DNA of 64,000 nucleotides from Anagrus nilaparvatae (lineage: Eukaryota > Arthropoda > Insecta > Hymenoptera > Mymaridae). Of this stretch, positions 1 through 12,515 are shown piece by piece. The notes under the pieces were generated by a model. That model did not search any database, was not told the origin of the DNA, and worked only from the letters and a program-made list of their open reading frames with translations. A program made the position numbers and the translations under genes. The stretch is from the NCBI GenBank assembly GCA_022575985.1, contig JAKSXM010000007.1:29204501-29268500 (forward strand), read 5' to 3'. Numbering within the stretch: position 1 is the first letter of the stretch; each line of letters opens with the position of its first letter.

Positions 1-1
1 T

Positions 2-130
2 AATATTTTAACAGAAACAATTTTAAATCGGGGTAAAAAAAATATTTTATATGCAAAAATACAAAGCAATAACATTTCAAGTTTAGATTTAAAAAAAATA
101 AGTTGTGCCAATATTAAATTAGTTGAATAA
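2..130 (+). CDS. 3' end of a possible LRR/F-box-like gene (partial)
   Basis: An open frame enters from the left edge and runs 42 codons to TAA. Its residues have the Leu/Ile/Asn/Lys spacing of a leucine-rich-repeat C-terminus (ILYAKIQSNNISSLDLKK, then an SCANIKLVE ending). The LRR-like ORF at 41567-42034 looks similar in style. Start and upstream exons lie outside the window. The A+T-rich context makes chance open frames common, so this is only a possible gene end. Confidence 0.3.
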   Translation, partial: NILTETILNRGKKNILYAKIQSNNISSLDLKKISCANIKLVE

Positions 131-980
131 TAATTTTTACAACAATACTTTAAATAAATATATGTTTGGTTATTTTATTTTATTACATTAATTTTATTTA
201 ATAAGATATCATTCTTTATTTAATTTTATAATTTAGAAAATTATTTTATTATAATAAAATTTATACTTTTTTATTCACTTTATAAAATGACTTATTAAAA
301 TATAATTAATTATTAAGATGCTTATTTATAATTTTTATATTTGCAATATATTATTTATACCTGATACTTAGTTTGTTGAAAATTTTTTTCTAAAAATTTG
401 TTAAATAAAAATAAATTAAAATCACAACAATATTTTTTTTCTTTTGAAACACAGTACTTAAATTTTTTTTTATGACATACTAAAATCTGAAATTATAGTC
501 CATTATAAAAATTTTGCTATTGTTAATGAGAAACCATTATAGTGCCAATTACAGCGTAAAAAGTAATATTTTCTGACCTGTACGACCCATCTTTTTTTCC
601 TTTTTCCCTTTTCGTTGTAAAAAGTTTTTTGTTCTAAAATTGTTATAAAAACGAAAGACCGGTTTATGCCTACACAACTTAAATGTATTGCACATGTTTA
701 GCTGAGTGCTGGGTATAGTAGAAAAATGTTACGTAATAACACTATTATTTTTAACCCCTAAATCAAAATAGTTATTTTCCGATTCTGAAAGTACCTCTCT
801 CTATAGACGTGTTCCATATTCAAAGTGCATTACATAGAATGCAATTAATGACTCTCGGACTTTGGACTATTAAAGATGCAGTTTATTATCGTAAATTTTC
901 CGTAGGATTCGATTTCGGAAATCAAATATTCTGATATAAATGCATATAAAAATAAAAATAAAAATTTTTCAAGTTGCAAA
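131..980. other. Gene-free A+T-rich stretch
   Basis: No coding signal seen. Around 520-560 there is a short text (gctattgttaatgagaaacc ... gtgccaattac) that recurs in altered form near 12113-12140, so it is probably the end of a dispersed repeat. Confidence 0.5.
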
Positions 981-1563
981 AAACTACGTCACATTAGATT
1001 TGGCCACAGAATGTTCATCACAAAAGTTGACCACCAATGAATATTGACCCATGAAAACTGCATACAAAATAAAATATAAACATATTTTTTGAATACGAAT
1101 CTATTTGACCACCAACAATTTTCATACGTATATTTTTAATTTAATATCAATTTTCGACACGAAAAAATTTAACACTAAATAATTGACCTCAAAAAAAAAA
1201 AAAAAAAAAAAAATTATTTTTATGTGGTCCATTTTTTTTCCTTAGTTTTTAAAACTCTTGAACGTTTAAATTAAACATTATAGACATTGATTTTTACAAA
1301 AAATTTTGCAGCAAATATTAAATTTTAAAAAACTATTTTGCTCGTCAGCTTTTTGGTGTAAAATTTTGTAGGTGGTTAGATTTTTTATATCAAAAATCAA
1401 AATTTAAAATATCCGTGTAAAAGTCACTGGTGGTAAAATAGAATCGTATACAAAATAATGTTTTTATATCTTACTCTGTATACAATTTTTATGAGACAAA
1501 CTTTTTTGGTGGTTAACTTTTGTGGCGAACTGGCTGTGGCAATATCTCCGGTCACGTAGTTTT
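981..1563. repeat. Imperfect foldback repeat
   Basis: Left end AACTACGTCAC...GGCCACAG...AAAAGTTGACCACCAA is mirrored at the right end (TTGGTGGTTAACTTTTGTGG...GGCTGTGGC...GTCACGTAGTT). Arms are about 200-290 bp with many mismatches. A run of about 23 A lies near the centre (1190-1212). Probably an old non-autonomous DNA element; no target duplication found. Confidence 0.6.
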
Positions 1564-3115
1564 ACGGTGGTGTAAGTCATATCTTCCATTTTTTGGCCGC
1601 GACGCAATTTGTTTTCTTGTTACTGACAAAGAAAATTTATGTTTTTCTCTTGGCCGTAAAAAAATGTCCCAGATAGCAATTTTTCAACCTTGAATTGCAA
1701 TTTATGTGTGATCAGGACTATTCTTTATTTTTTCGGCCTAGGGTAAAAGTATATTATCCATCGTATAATTTTTAAAATTATTTGTTTAGCATACTATATT
1801 GAAAGTTGATTATTTTTTTCTCTTGACATTTTTTTTAACAGAACTCTTCATCGAAAATAATGGCTTTTAAGAAATTATTTTATTCAATTTTCTAATTATC
1901 TGACCAGCCACTCGATGCCTGAACAAAAGCATTCTGACTTTATTAACTGCATTTTATGCGAAATTTTACGTATGCTTGTAAATTTTAAAAGACAATAATT
2001 GAAAGTGGACAATCATAAAAACTTTCATAAAAACATGGTATATTTTTATTCATTTAATCACAAAAGAACTATATAATAATTAAAGAAAGTCTATCAATTT
2101 TATCTTTAACGAATATATTTTAAGGTCTTTATAGAAAATCATATTTTTCCTTTAATTTTTTATATTTTATAATTTTTATATTTTTTTTTGTTGGTAAATA
2201 ATTACCAATAACTAAATTTGGCAAAATAACATTTACATTTATTAACTTTTAAATAACGAATAAAAACACTTTACTCATTATAAAAATATAAACAATAAAC
2301 ATATTCAATTTTGAGGTTAGAAAATTTTGGACTTTATTATTTATTTCAAACATTATTAAATTAATTTATTATAAATACAAACAGAGATAATAATAATCAT
2401 TAAATTAATAAAGTTTATTAAATTCATTAAATTCACCCATAACCTCTCGATTTGAATTAATAATGTTTATGTTATTTTGAATTTAAAATTTTGTTTGTGT
2501 ATGTTTGTGTACATTATTGTGATAACCAATCAGAATGGCTTTATTGCGATTACACCTAGCAACCGTTGCGATGAGCAACGTCTTTTTTAGGATAGGATAG
2601 GATATGATTTATTTATTTATAATTTTAATATTTTTTTATTTTGAACACCTGCACGTATTCAATTTATGGGACCCCTTTATTAGTCTAATTGTAACTTAAT
2701 CTTATTAAAAGAAGATTTTTTGTTTTCTTATCACTTTTAGCTATTGTAATCTATAAAATTTGTATTACTTGAGCTTTTAAAAATGTTTAGGTTATAACTT
2801 CCCTTTAATGTGTCTTAAATCTCAGCTGAAATTAGTTATATGAATATTATAATATTTTCGAATTAAATTTATAATATTATTCATTAAGTTTTACTTTGCT
2901 AATTAAACTTCTGAGTAGTTTTACTGTATATCATTTTTAAAATACCAGAATAAAATTTGTATATTCTCCATAGTCCATTTTTTCCGCTTGCATATGGTGT
3001 GTGTATTACAAACACGCCGGCGCTCGCATATATGAGCGGGATATATGATTTGAAAACATAAATTTTACTTTGAATCATGAATATCATTAGACCAAAAAAT
3101 GCTATAAACAAAAGT
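1564..3115. other. Gene-free stretch
   Basis: No coding signal. A short iterated aggat tract lies at about 2588-2607. The 70-codon minus frame at 2899-3111 shows no recognisable domain and is not called. Confidence 0.45.
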
Positions 3116-3129
3116 TTTTACATAATCTG

Positions 3130-3420
3130 GAGATTTTCGAGGTCGAAAAAAACATTTTTTTATTGATAATTTGCAATTTTTTAACCTAATCCTTTTTTTG
3201 ATTTTCCAAGATTCTAAGACGAAAAACATTAAAAAAGGAAGAAGTCATATAGAAAAACTACATGACTTAGGGGTTTTCAAAGTTTAGAAAAACTTTTTTA
3301 TTGATAAAAAGTCGAGAAAAATATTTTTTAATGAGAATTTTCAAATTTTCACCCTTGTGAATTTTTTGATTTTCCAAGATGGCGGAACGAAAAACATTAA
3401 AAAAGGAAGAATTCATATAG
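3130..3420. repeat. Two direct copies of a ~168-bp-spaced repeat
   Basis: The string gattttccaagat followed by acgaaaaacattaaaaaagg occurs at about 3200 and again about 168 bp later, each copy ending in tcatatag. Preceding text (gtcga(g)aaaaa...) is also shared. This is a diverged tandem duplication, probably part of a transposon. Confidence 0.6.
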
Positions 3421-4170
3421 GGGTAGATTTAAATGAAGTGAGTGCGACTTACATGGTCAGGTCTTCAAAACTGCCCCAAAGTGTTTTTTTCTGAAAGTAC
3501 TACCAAAAATAAGTAACCAGCCCAATTTTTAGCCTCCCAGAGCGAAATCTCGATTTTTGGCAGCCATTTTAGTGTTTTTGACTGTCGTAAAAAAAGTAAG
3601 AAAAATGAGTCATAATTTTTTTTATTATTGCTATAAAAAACTCACATTAGCATGAAAAATTTTTTCCCTTTAGGTCCGGATAGGAAATTTCCCTGGCTAT
3701 CCCATTCCGGTGTCAAAATTTTTTTTTGAGTTGCGCATGCGCGAGGAATCGCTAAGATAGGCTGTTTTTTTTTTCAAAAGTCGATTTCTCAAATGCCTAT
3801 TAGTGAAAAATCTTGTAGCCAGGCTTAAAATTTTCGTTAAACCTTATATTTTTTGGCAAAAAAAACATTTCGATGGGACACTGCTTTTTGGGAGCTCTAG
3901 ATAAAAAAATAGCAGCTTTCAAAACCTCATTTTTTACAAATTTCAAATTTCCCGCCAAGTCACGTGACCAATCAAAAATCTGATCAAAAATTTGGATTCC
4001 GCGGGAAATTTTACATAAGGATATATGTTTTCATGTTTTTAAGAGCGTTTATGTTAAAGCGGCGAAAAACAGTGAAATAATAAAGAATTTTCTGAATAAT
4101 TTTGAATAATTTGGAATAATTTAAAAAATAAAAAAATTCCTTAATAAATGAGATCTTGATTTCGAATTTG
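3421..4170. other. Gene-free repeat-like stretch
   Basis: Contains GCGCATGCGC and several moderately G+C-rich blocks, but no frame or known repeat that I can name. Confidence 0.35.
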
Positions 4171-4176
4171 AAAAGT

Positions 4177-4210
4177 ATAATAATATATAATAATATATAA
4201 TAATATATAA
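4177..4210. repeat. Short tandem repeat (taatatataa)n
   Basis: Three to four units of about 10-11 bp reading taataatata. Confidence 0.8.
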
Positions 4211-4219
4211 TCCAGATTT

Positions 4220-4790
4220 GGTCGACATAAGATATTTTGGGTTGCTGATAAAGAATTCCGGGAACTTTTTTGTATGAAAAGTTAATATTTCATCTTTAAA
4301 TTAGCAAAAAATAATCCTAAAAAGGAGTGTTTTGCAGTTTCATTGTTCAGATTTGGTTTAGCATTTACATGCAATTATAATATGGGGTTCATTTGTTTAA
4401 TGTAAGGGGTTAATTTCAAAAAATGGTCAAAATAACTTATAGAATTATTAAAAAAATGCATTTACATTTAGATACTCTAAGCTTCTGAAATTATAATTCT
4501 CATTTGAACTGCAGAAAATTATTAAACTTTAGAAAATTTTTAAGAAAATTTTTCAAATGGGTTTAAATAGATAATTTAAGAGTACCGTAACTAATTTAGA
4601 ATAAAAAGAACCAGCAATTCGTGATAAGTGACCCTAAAAACCTATAATACAGACCAGTAAAAATTAGAGTTCGTATTTGCTAATTTAAGAGTGAGAATTT
4701 AATTTTTACCAAAAAAATCCCCGAAATTAATGATCAGCGACCCAAGAAAACCCATGTGAAATAAACCTGTGCACTGAAAGTGCCAAAAAT
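4220..4790. repeat. Degenerate copies of the GGGTCGCTGA module
   Basis: ttgggttgctgat at about 4237, gataagtgaccctaaaaacc at about 4623 and gatcagcgacccaagaaaac at about 4730 are diverged versions, in both orientations, of the module that tiles the foldback at 40061-41282. This looks like an eroded relative of it. Confidence 0.4.
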
Positions 4791-5561
4791 AAAAAAGTAG
4801 GTTTTGTATTAACATTTCAAAGCTGGGGCCTACGGCATCCTTTTATCGCATTAAAGCCCGTCATCTAATATTTCCATTTGATAATCAGGGAAAGATTACC
4901 AACATTTATTTTCAAAAATTTTAGTTTGAGTTACCGTTGTAATATTTGGTTTTAAAAAAAATTAAATTTTGCACTCAAATTTATAAAATTTTTTAAAAGT
5001 GTTATTTTAGTGTCCCTAGTGAGGTAAAATTAAACCATACTGTCGTCTGCTAATAATTTTAATAATAATAATAATGTTTAAATTCATTAATTCATTAATG
5101 AGTTCAAAAAAAATAAACCTTAAATTATCTGACCTAGTTATTTTAAGGATGTCCGTATAAAAATAAACTTACACAAAAAATACTATTTTTATTCATTGAT
5201 ATTAATTTATTACTTTTTATTATTTCAAATCTATTTATTTATTTTAACCAATGTTTTATTAGATTAAATTTATGTCCAATTTCGATCTCTTTAACAAAGC
5301 TAACAATATATCTATATTTAAAAAAAATACTAGAAAAAGATATAAATTTTTAACATTTGACGTCAAGTACCCTTATTCCTCTTTCTTTATTTATATATAG
5401 TACTAGATACAGTTTTAATAATTATGTATTTTATTTGATAAAATTTAGCTCTATTTATATTATTTGTTTAAATTTAATTTCATAAGTCAGATTACATTAT
5501 ATACTTTCTCGTACAAGCCTGTCCCATTCATACAACATATCAATACAACATGAATTTAAAT
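4791..5561. other. Gene-free A+T-rich stretch
   Basis: Nothing recognised. Confidence 0.4.
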
Positions 5562-5744
5562 TTAATGTACTCTTGTATTACACCGTACTAACTGTAGTGG
5601 ATTTGAAGTGGCTTCGAGACATACCCCTGTCATTAATTGATACGTTAGCTGGCCAGCTTCATTAATGAGATGACAATGAGATGACAATCTTGTTGTAGGT
5701 GTGTCTGGAGTACTCGATGAATACCACTTAGATTTTCCATACAC
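5562..5744 (-). pseudogene. Short frame faintly like a ricin-B lectin repeat
   Basis: A 60-codon minus frame contains LINEAGQLTYQLMTGVCLEA followed by LQLVRCN. The order G-Q-L, then C-L-x-A, then L-x-L-V-x-C-N resembles one repeat of the ricin-type lectin domain at the C-terminus of polypeptide GalNAc-transferases. There is an internal 11-bp duplication (tcatctcattg) and no QxW motif or neighbouring exon that I can see. It may be a gene relic or chance. Confidence 0.18.
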
Positions 5745-7189
5745 AGGTCCAGTAATCGATGAATGAGCCTTTAGTCATAAGATGATATTTCTTGGTATCA
5801 ATCTTGTACCGCTACATATATTTATATCAACATTAGTATATAGAACATTTATAATTACACATTTACTAGTAGTTTCATACAATTATCCTTTTCACAACAT
5901 ACATACACTTTACTCTTTTACATAAAAGGCATGTGCTTTGGACTATATTAATGACTGACATAATATAGAAATATTGAGAAATTTTAACTTACCCCAATCT
6001 GGCTTTTTCATAAATCTTTAATAACAGAATACTTCCAACTAAAAAAGGCAGGATGTCATCAATTAACAAAATTTTAATCAGACACCATGTTATTTTGGAG
6101 TCTTTCTGCCTAGTAACCAAAAATTTTATAGTAACCTACATGAAAAACTAGACATTCTGGCTTTCTTAGTTGTCACAAAAACTCCCTAGTTTCTATACCA
6201 ACCGCATAGAGAGCGTTAAATTTAAATTTGGAAAATCGATCATTACACCGTATAAATTATAATAAGTCATATAGTCAACATAAGACAACACCCTGTATAG
6301 TATAACTCATTATCACTAATAAATTAAAAAATTTAACAATGTGTTTTAATTTTACTGCTGATTCTAAGCGCTCTAGTCGAGTATTCACATCAAGTATAGA
6401 AGAAGAATATTAAAAAAGGACATTTTTTGCCCATCTTGACCAAACTTAAAAACCTAAAATTATAATAAAAATTATATAAAAATTTATTTAAAACGTCGAG
6501 AACATTATTAAACTGAAAGTTAATGTCAAAAAGTTGTCAATTTCATCATCTCTCAATTTAATCACTTGTAATTAAGTCTTTTAAGAATATTGACGTATTT
6601 GAATAAAAGAGTGTTTAGAGAATAATTTAAGTGCGTCATATTTTATTCCACCTTTTTCCATAATTATTATATAGAAGAGCGTGTGGTTGTGATTCACATA
6701 AGAAATAGTGTAAAGAAAATTTCAAAAATTTCTCCAGTATTCACTAAATTTTCCGCGAATTTTCAGTGAAAAGTGATTTGAAAAGTAAAGGAAAAAGAGG
6801 GTCTAGCATTTAGAAAAATTAAGTGAAAAAATGAAATAATAAGAGCATAAGATATAAATTTAAATTTTGATTGAGGAAAGAAAATAAAAAAATGAATTAA
6901 ATAAATAATTTTTTTTCACTGCTGCCACCAGGTAAATTTATTTCTTCTCGATTAGAGATGATGATTCATGATAAAAGGGGAGAAATGCCAACGGTGATTG
7001 TGAATAAACAGATACAGACAAATAATAGAAGGATACAGAGTGGCACCCCTCTTTCTTTCTTACTGCTAGCGTAATGTATTATAACTTAAAACAAATATAT
7101 ACATTAGAGTTGTTCACAAAAAAAAAAGTGCGCCAAAAATGTTCTTCCTGAAGTATGTTGAAGTTTAGGTGACAAAATGATCCCGTACC
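5745..7189. other. Gene-free stretch
   Basis: No coding frame or recognised repeat; text is A+T-rich with scattered moderately complex blocks. Confidence 0.4.
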
Positions 7190-8692
7190 AATTTTTAGCT
7201 CATTTGAGAACGATTTAGGGGTCGCACAAACCCAGGGTAGCTCTCAAGTGGTTGGCTAATACCGACAATTAGTGCGAACCACAATTTTTTTCAAAATACG
7301 TTTTCTATGCTTCCTAATATGTTTTAGGTGTCGCTAAACTCGAAAATGAGGTCCTCAGAGTCCGAAAATACCTTAATCACCCTTAAACACCGAAAACACC
7401 CCATTTTTTTTCAAAAATTTTTGGATTTTATAGCAAAAATCGTATATATTCGAAACATCTGGATTATAAATTACAATTGTTGACTTAAAAATGTTAAAAA
7501 AATACCGAAAACACATTCCGTTTATTCCAACGCGCCTTCTTGGCCGAGAAACGCAGGGCTCAATTCTATAACAATGTTATAAGATAGGGTTTTTAGGCAA
7601 TTTTCCAAATAACGCTGTCTTATTGAAATTCTACCAAAATACTATCGTTTCGTCTCATTTTTTTCGTATAAGTTCTACCTTTCAAACGCCGTAAACCACA
7701 ATTTTTCATCACCGATTTTCTCATCGCTATAGTTAGTAAATCAAATGTCCATTTTTTGCCAAAAATGACCAAATTTAAAATTGCTGCTAAAATTGTAATT
7801 TTTGAAGAAAATAAGTCTTATAGGTCTCCAACATTTTTTACTAGTTTCAAGTTTCGAAAAATTTTTTACTTGTCCATTTTGCTTTATACCTTTTCGAGAT
7901 ATGACTCGACAAAGATAGTGATAAAAAATGATTTTTTTTTTTAAAACCTTAAATTAAGACTCTTTTTTTAAATTATCATATCTGCTAAACAAACAATTGA
8001 AAAGAAATGAGTAAAAATTTTTTCAAAACTTAGAAATTAATTGAAATTTTTGAGACCTTTAAGACTCATTTTCAACAACAATTAAATTTTTAACAGCAAT
8101 TTTAAAATTGGTCATTTTTGGCAAAAAATGGACATTTGATTTTCTAACTATAGCGATGAGAGAATCGGTGATGAAAAATTGCGGTTTACGGCGTTTGAAA
8201 GGCAGAACTTATAAGAAAAAAATGAGACCAAACGATAGTATTTTGGTAGAATTGCAATATGACAGCGTTATTTGGAAAATTGCCTAAAAACCCTATCTTA
8301 TAACATTGTTATAGAATTGAGCTCTGCGTTTCTCGGCCAATAATGCGCGTTAGAATAAACGGAAGGAGTTTTCGGTATTTTTTTAACATTTTTAAGTCAT
8401 CAATTGTAATTTATAATCCAGATGTTTCGAATATATACGATTTTCGCTATAAAATCCAAAAATTTCTGAAAAAAATGGGGTGTTTTCGGTGTTTAAGGGT
8501 GATTAAGGTATTTTCGGACTCTGAGGACCTCATTTTCGAGTTTAGCGACAATGAAAACATATTAGGAAGCATAGAAAACGTATTTTGAAAAAAATTTTTG
8601 TGGTTCGCACTAATTATCGGTATTAGCCAACCACTTGAGAGCTACCCTGGGTTTGTGCGACACCTAAATCGTTCTTAAATGAGCTGAAAATT
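7190..8692. repeat. 1.5-kb foldback repeat
   Basis: Two arms of roughly 740 bp read as reverse complements with only scattered mismatches. The left end (tttttagctcatttgagaac, then gatttaggggtcgcacaaac) is mirrored at the right (gtttgtgcgacacctaaatc, then gttcttaaatgagctgaaaa). The centre is near 7940. The short open frames inside (7756-7944, 8343-8588) show no protein similarity and follow from the palindrome. Likely a large MITE or foldback element; no clear target duplication. Confidence 0.85.
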
Positions 8693-8903
8693 AGTTAATA
8701 GTTAATATTATTGTTATTCATTATTACTATTATAAAGAAATGGAATTTCCCGAAAATTATTTATGATAGATTTAATTATTATTTTTAAATATGCATTTCG
8801 CTAGATATGAATAAATTACTCTGAATATTAAAAAAAGGATTGGGAAAATTATTATATGTAAAATGTAGGATTCAAAATTTTTTTATTAAACACATATGTC
8901 TTG

Positions 8904-8972
8904 TTGGTGTAATGGATAAGGTCGCTGCCCAATGATTGATCCACGGTCACGGTCCACGGTTCGAATCTCGGA
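8904..8972 (+). repeat. tRNA-like (tRNA-derived) sequence with pol III A and B boxes
   Basis: TGGTGTAATGG at 8904-8914 matches an A box (D arm) and GGTTCGAATCT at 8958-8968 matches a B box (T arm). The TAATGGATAAGG D-arm resembles arginine-type tRNAs. The region where the anticodon stem should be (about 8924-8945) does not form a clean 5-bp stem, so this is a tRNA pseudogene or the head of a SINE rather than a working tRNA. Confidence 0.55.
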
Positions 8973-9226
8973 TGAAGTAAGTTTTTTTATTTGATAATAA
9001 ATTTTAAAAAAATAAATTGAATTCAAAAATGTAATAATATTTAATAAAAAAAGAAATGTAAAATAATAATAAAAAAAAAAATAAAAAAATAATATAACAA
9101 ATATAACAACCTGCCTAAAAAAATATATACACAAGCGAGGAATAAGAGTAAACATTAAAATAAAATAATATAAATGTAAAAAAAAAAGAAAATTAATTTT
9201 TACCTATTTTCTGTTTATTATACATT

Positions 9227-10430
9227 TAGTGCTTCTCGATATACGAGAATAATATAGTTATTGTATCGTATCGTATCGAATTTCGATACGATATCGATAC
9301 GATATCACGTTAAGTTTACTGACGACGATACGATATTTGTATTTTCGATATCGTCAATATTCTCGTATTTATCGTATCGTCGATAATTAATTTCGAGAAT
9401 ATCGAAAAATATCGATCTTGATTTTTTTATATAAAAGTTTAAATTTTTACATATAAATAAGAGAATAAAAGCGCAGATAATAATATGAGCTATACTGCTT
9501 TCACTTTATACTTTACAGAATTAATAGTACAGAAAATTTAATTGGATCTGTTGCGTTTCATTAATTTTGGATCCTCATGTAAAAAGCGATGGATTAGATG
9601 TAACACATTGGGGTAAAGAGATAAAAGAAGAAACAATGAAAATATTTAAACAGATTTATAAACATTATTACCAACAGTATAAAGGAAATGGAGATATAGA
9701 AACCCAAGAACCTGTGCACAAATAGCAAAAAACAGACAAGAGTGAAAGCTCAATTGATTTTAATTTTCTTTTTTTTAAAAGCTGAAAATTCTTTATAATC
9801 AGAAAAAGACTTCATAATTATTTAACATCCTGTCAAGCTGATCCTGATTGTGATATTTTCTTATGGCGGAAAAACCACTGCAAGATTTATCCGATTATTT
9901 CAAAAATGGCTCGGGACATATTATGTGTCCCTGTGACATCACTACCAGCTGAAAGACTTTTTTCGGAAGCGGAAAATACGATAAGAAAAGAACGTTGCTC
10001 TTTAACTGATGAAAGCATTTGTGCGTTAGTCTTTACAAACATATGGATGAAAAGTTCATTAAAAAAAACTGCATACGAGGTGGTGATCTAGTTGAATTCA
10101 TTAATATTAGAATTGATAAAAATTTATAAAAAAAATATTATTAACTTTATTCAATAAAATTATATATCAATTAATATAAATGCTGTATGATAATAAATGT
10201 TGTTTTTTACTAATATTATTTTTTTTTCATTTATTACAATTTTATTTATATCATTTAAGGACGATATTATATCGGATTTCGAGACGAGAACAAGACGATA
10301 TAGATACCGATACGATAAATAGTTTTAGAAATATCGTCGACATCGATACGATACGATACTTACGTTGGCACTAACGATACGATATCGATAATTACGAAAT
10401 ATCAATAACGTATCGTATCGTGAAGCACTA
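9227..10430. mobile_element. Decayed hAT-type DNA transposon
   Basis: Ends read TAGTGCTTC...GAAGCACTA, consistent with hAT-style short terminal repeats. Subterminal regions on both sides (9255-9420 and 10260-10420) are packed with CGATACGAT/ATCGTATCG iterations in both orientations. The interior holds hAT transposase relics (separate entry). The 8-bp flanks (tatacatt, attaattg) do not match, so the target duplication is lost or the ends are misplaced. Confidence 0.65.
9568..10091 (+). pseudogene. hAT transposase relic, including hATC dimerisation region
   Basis: Two coding islands on the plus strand. At 9568-9726 an open frame begins LDPHVKSDGLDVTHWGKEIK and ends at TAG. At about 9836-10091 a second frame includes FLWRKNH...MARDILCVPVTSLPAERLFS and KERCSLTDESICALVFTNIW. 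The second block is the conserved C-terminal hAT dimerisation domain, with the typical L-A-R-D, P-x-E-R-x-F-S and L-x-N-x-W signatures (here TNIW). The islands are separated by stops and a low-complexity stretch, and the N-terminal zinc finger and catalytic regions are missing. It lies inside TIR-like ends and is non-functional. Confidence 0.85.
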
Positions 10431-10639
10431 ATTAATTGTATTAAAATGTATAATACATTGAAATGATATGTATTCATAATCATTTCAATAGCTTTAAATA
10501 TTTGAAATGAATTCTCGCCATTGAATTAATGATATCCTTCATTGGCATATATCAATTGCTTTAAAGCCATTGATTCAATGGTACCGGTTTTTCAGTGTAT
10601 CTCTATGTATTATAAAGTTATAAACGCTTTCGCTGCTTT

Positions 10640-11840
10640 TTTCTTTTTGGACGTGGTACCTAATTTATTTCCACGGAAGTACTAGTTTTAAGAACCTTGT
10701 TTATAGTAATTTTTTGGATCTGATACTTAATTTTTTCAAAATTTTTTTTTTCAAAATTTTTATCGCCAAAAAATACAAAAAACGCCAAAATTTTTTTTTT
10801 TAAGGACTTAATACTTAATTTTTTCCTATAAAAGTACGAATATCTAGAATTATCGTTTGTAAAGGATTCCTCCATCTGATACGTAATTTTTCAAATTTTT
10901 AAATAATTAAAAAAATACCATAATTTTTTTCTTTTTGGACCTAGTACCTCATTTTTTTCCATGAAAGTACTGATATTTAGAAGTACCGTTCTTACTCGAT
11001 ATCTCGAATCTTATAATTTATTTTTTGAAATTTTTTTTCTCAAAATTTTTTTTACCAAAAAATACAAAAAATACCAATTTTTTTTCTCTTTATGGATGAA
11101 GTACTTAATTTATTTTTGTGGAAGTACTAGTTTTAGAAATATCGTTTATAGTAATTTTTTGGACCTTATACTTAATTTTTTCAACATTTTTTTCTCAAAT
11201 TTTTTGTCGCCAAAAAATACAAAAAACGACAAAATTTTTTTTATTTTGTATTTATTGTTTACCTCTTTTGCACGTGGGCACACCAAGATTGGCAGAGGCC
11301 TTCAACGTAATACTTAATTTTTTCCTATGAAAGTACGAAGATCTAGAATTATCGTTTGTAAAGGATTTCTCCATCTGATACGTAATTTTTCAAAATTTTT
11401 TTTTCTTAGAAATTTTATGTATAAAATAATTAAAAAAACACCATAATTTTTTATTTTTTTTGGACGTAGTATCTCATTTTTTTCCATGAAAATACTAATA
11501 TCTATAATTATTGTTTTTACTCGTTATCTCAAATCCGATACCTAATTTTTCAAAAATTTTTTTTAAAATTTTTTACATAAGAAAATTAGAAAAAAAGAGA
11601 TTTTGTTTTTTTAGGACTTAATACTTAATTTTTTTCTATGAAAGTATGAATATCTAGAACTGTCGTATGTAAAGGATTTCTCTATCTGATACGTAATTAA
11701 AAAAAAAAATTTTTTTTTTAAATTTTTCACATAAAAAAATTAAAAAAACACCATAAATTTTTTTCTCTTTGGACGTTGTACTAAATTTATTTCTATAAAA
11801 GTACTAAAATCTAGAATTAACATTTTTGCTAGCTAAAATT
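10640..11840. repeat. Satellite-like tandem array 1 (same family as 30140-32175)
   Basis: Diverged monomers of about 150-160 bp. Each has a phrase such as atgaaagtacgaatatctag followed by aattatcgtttgtaaagg, and ends in runs of T and A with ccaaaaaatacaaaaaa. At least three monomer types alternate: one with gtggaagtactag, one with ctatgaaagtacgaatat, one with ccatgaaagtactgatat. An unrelated insert (cacgtgggcacaccaagattggcagaggcc) lies at about 11270-11303. Open frames across this array are by-products of the repeat. Confidence 0.8.
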
Positions 11841-12515
11841 ATTTAATTATTCCTATAGCTTGTGTAATTATGTCTTCAAGATAAAACTACACCAGCTACA
11901 ACAAAAACTATCTAGCAGACATAATTATCATAAAAGAAGATTATATACTAGTGTATAAAAATCTTCTCTTTTTATGTAAAAAACCTAATTTTTCCCATAA
12001 GATGTTAAACTAACAGTATCAAGGAAAAGATCATTCAAAGATCATTCTTAGTTTTTCTTATGACATTATACTTTGTTAGGTAAAATAGATCATTAAGAGC
12101 ATTTTGGTATTGCTAATGAGGAACAATAGTGCCAATTACTTAAAATGTTTTTTATTTTTCTGGACGTTTCAATAGTTTAATTACTATCCTTTTCAACAGA
12201 ATCTAAAAATATAAATATTAACAATTTATTAATTAACAAAAATTATAATATATAAATCAGCATCATTTCAAACATACCAATAAAAGTTGTTTTACATTAT
12301 TTAAAAAAAAATTTATTTACGTCTTTCTTTAGTATTACTTTAAAATTTTTAAAGTTTGTCATGTTTTTCATATTACATAAGACACCTAACACATCAAAAG
12401 CCATATTATTAATAATAAATTTACAAAAAAATTTTTAGTAACAAGTGGGGATAACATGAAACTATGCAGTACTGAAAACTTAGTAACAAAATATAACTTT
12501 ATTTAAATACCAACC
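11841..12515. other. Gene-free stretch with a small stem-loop
   Basis: About 11930-11972 forms an imperfect hairpin (AAAAGAAGAT...ATCTTCTCTTTT). Text near 12113-12140 recurs from 520-560. No coding signal. Confidence 0.4.

Noticed and set aside
7756..8588. Open frames inside the 7190-8692 foldback
   Set aside because: Mirror-symmetric DNA with no recognisable protein motif.
8886..9155. 89-codon minus frame
   Set aside because: Antisense of the tRNA-like sequence followed by A-rich DNA.
10961..11330. 118- and 70-codon frames
   Set aside because: They lie in the satellite array; Phe/Lys-rich text from T and A runs.
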